From contig NZ_JACJSV010000051.1 of assembly GCF_014698335.1 (NCBI RefSeq), positions 1-35,265 of the forward strand: DNA of 35,265 nt, in the 5' to 3' direction. The first letter of the stretch is position 1. Each line of letters starts with the position of its first letter. Of the stretch, positions 34,421 to 35,265 are shown piece after piece. The DNA is from Microcystis viridis FACHB-1342. GTDB lineage: Bacteria > Cyanobacteriota > Cyanobacteriia > Cyanobacteriales > Microcystaceae. A model generated the notes under the pieces. That model was not told where the DNA came from. It saw only the letters and a program-made list of their open reading frames with translations, and made no database searches. The position numbers were made by a program, and so were the translations under genes.

Positions 34421-34665
34421 TGTCATCTCTAGGACTAGGTTGGTTGTTGGGTTTTGTCTTCGCTATGGTGGGATTATTAACCGTTGTCATCGCCACGCGC
34501 CGATATTTTCTCATCCGGCGGGCGATCGATAGTAATAGCTACGAACCCGCTCAAGTCTGGATTATTTGCTTTAGTATAGCGATCGCTTGTCTCGGGTCGG
34601 GAATTCTCTATTTTGTCGCCACCAGTCCCGATAGCGGTGGAGTGGAAAGCATCGGTTTCGATTAA
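34267..34665 (+). CDS. DUF202/YidH-family membrane protein, intact copy
   Basis: The 132-residue protein has an N-terminal basic segment and the family block DHSANERTYLSWMRASIALM, then three hydrophobic helices (about residues 30-50, 58-78, 98-120). The start is ATG 34267, with GAGG 9 bases upstream; the same start is used in the truncated copy. DUF202/YidH proteins are small inner-membrane proteins of unknown function, common in cyanobacteria. Originally it would have followed the prohibitin-family gene after about 70 bases; here that neighbour is a deleted remnant and the actual upstream gene is the island's VWA gene. Confidence 0.88.
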   Translation: MLFKSRKTKQKFNPDYWRDHSANERTYLSWMRASIALMGFGLVILRLRTASLSSLGLGWLLGFVFAMVGLLTVVIATRRYFLIRRAIDSNSYEPAQVWIICFSIAIACLGSGILYFVATSPDSGGVESIGFD

Positions 34666-34667
34666 AA

Positions 34668-34695
34668 CCCCATCCTCGCAGGGAGCGGGATGGGG
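34668..34695 (-). terminator. Hairpin terminator between convergent genes
   Basis: CCCCATCC at 34668-34675 pairs with GGATGGGG at 34688-34695 around a 12-base loop. Read on the minus strand it is followed by TTTTAAT, fitting rho-independent termination of the Cys-rich gene at 34742-34981. On the plus strand it is followed by A rather than T, so it would act less well on DUF202. Confidence 0.6.
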
Positions 34696-34741
34696 AAAAA
34701 TTGCTCGATACAGGCTGTAAAATCCAGATAACTATTTAGAA

Positions 34742-34981
34742 TTACCCATTTTCCGACCTTTCCCAAGAAGGGGCGAAAGGTGGACAAATCAAAGGACAGG
34801 CACGCCAATGACTGTGAACAGGGACTCCCAAGCGTTGACAATAGCCATTTCCTCTCCCCTGAAACTTATAAAACCGACAGTAACGACAGGTAGAGGAACA
34901 GGTGGCAACTTTCGGGAGAGGATTTCCCGTGGTTTCGATCGCTGTTAGTTTTGGGGATAGGGTGGAAATGGTGTCTAGCAT
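34742..34981 (-). CDS. Conserved Cys-rich small cyanobacterial protein
   Basis: A 79-residue protein from ATG 34981; GGAG lies just upstream on the coding strand, so this start is preferred to an in-frame TTG at 34993. The core is CSSTCRYCRFYKFQG, GYCQRLGVPVHSHW and ACPLICPPFAPSWE, with six or seven cysteines arranged like a small metal-binding or disulfide-stabilised module. I recognise the pattern as a widespread but uncharacterised cyanobacterial protein. No signal peptide is present. Its function is unknown; zinc or iron-sulfur binding is conceivable. Confidence 0.75.
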   Translation of the reverse strand: MLDTISTLSPKLTAIETTGNPLPKVATCSSTCRYCRFYKFQGRGNGYCQRLGVPVHSHWRACPLICPPFAPSWERSENG

Positions 34982-35184
34982 GGAAGTCTCCAAGGCTAAC
35001 GGGGTTCACTAGCGACTCTTACCGTACCTAGTCCCAAATTATGTCACAGTTGCTCATCCTCCCGGAGTATAACGATTGACACGCTCCTAAAAAATTGAGA
35101 AAATCCCTTGCTGCCAGACCCATTTCACCACAACACGCTTAGAACCCACATTCCGCACCCTAAGTAGATCTCTTGCAAAAGTAA

Positions 35185-35265
35185 TCAAGATATATCCTTT
35201 TGTCGGTAACGAAGTTCGTAATTGTAGATACCAGCAATCAAATTCAATCTCAGACCAAATCGCCG
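35185..35265 (-). CDS. IS5-like transposase, C-terminal end (cut by window edge)
   Basis: The minus strand reads RRFGLRLNLIAGIYNYELRY then RQKDIS and a stop at 35185-35187. RFGLRFNLIAGIYNYEL is the usual end of IS5-type transposases in cyanobacteria. The sequence GATCTCTTGCAAAAG at about 35168-35182 just outside is a likely terminal repeat of the element. Only 26 codons are inside the window. Confidence 0.7.
   Translation of the reverse strand, partial: RRFGLRLNLIAGIYNYELRYRQKDIS

Noticed and set aside
34982-35184. Possible IS200/IS605 end near the right edge
   Set aside because: The bases before the IS5-like end look like mobile-element debris, but I could not identify a coding frame or matching terminal structure.

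Overview
The window looks like a cyanobacterial chromosome segment, most likely Microcystis or a close relative. The octamer GCGATCGC (HIP1) and its GATCG-rich relatives recur throughout. Several small families are typical of cyanobacteria (a DUF6887/DUF6888-type pair, a Cys-rich 79-residue protein), and insertion sequences and their debris are frequent. The genus is inferred; no marker gene or rRNA is present.

Layout. 1-250: end of an IS30-type transposase. 516-2290: cysK with a good sigma70-type promoter, an internally deleted metB remnant, and an MgtC-family membrane protein. 2508-7423: a secreted coiled-coil protein, a Crp/Fnr regulator, a CadD-like transporter, a frameshifted fusion of a flavoprotein with an ETHE1-like persulfide dioxygenase, and a small gene pair whose first member is split by a 147-bp MITE. 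7437-9439 (minus strand): an AT-rich two-gene unit of an OLD/AAA15-like ATPase and a PD-(D/E)xK-like protein, a possible phage-defence pair. 9530-11895 (minus strand): metX and a frameshifted metY. 12606-13678: a prohibitin-family gene and a truncated DUF202 gene.

13762-34107 is the most interesting part. One minus-strand lipoprotein with a VWA-like metal site faces a long plus-strand operon. In order the operon encodes a truncated AAA-like ATPase, a four-helix membrane protein, a tubulin/FtsZ-fold GTPase, a 1084-residue protein with a C-terminal actin/Hsp70-fold ATPase, and three coiled-coil proteins that share one unrecognised domain (one with a zinc ribbon, one lipoprotein with a second membrane span, one with two copies of the domain). 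Then come three P-loop GTPases, two large paralogues with a shared new N-terminal domain (one ending in a membrane span and a peptidoglycan-binding-like domain), a polytopic membrane protein with an FHA-like tail, and a membrane-anchored VWA protein. Gaps are short or negative, so most of it is probably one transcription unit. My reading is an envelope-linked, nucleotide-driven signalling or conflict system, thematically like SrfABC or GTPase/VWA conflict systems. That function is inferred.

This block is bracketed by a 285-bp imperfect direct repeat (13353-13637 and 34136-34420, about 95 percent identical by eye) taken from the 3' end of the prohibitin gene and the start of the DUF202 gene. 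A further scrap of the prohibitin gene lies at 34095-34117. The upstream copy keeps an intact prohibitin gene and a broken DUF202; the downstream copy keeps an intact DUF202 and a deleted prohibitin. The block therefore looks like a roughly 20-kb island placed between two once-adjacent genes. The right edge holds DUF202, a Cys-rich small protein and the end of an IS5-like transposase.
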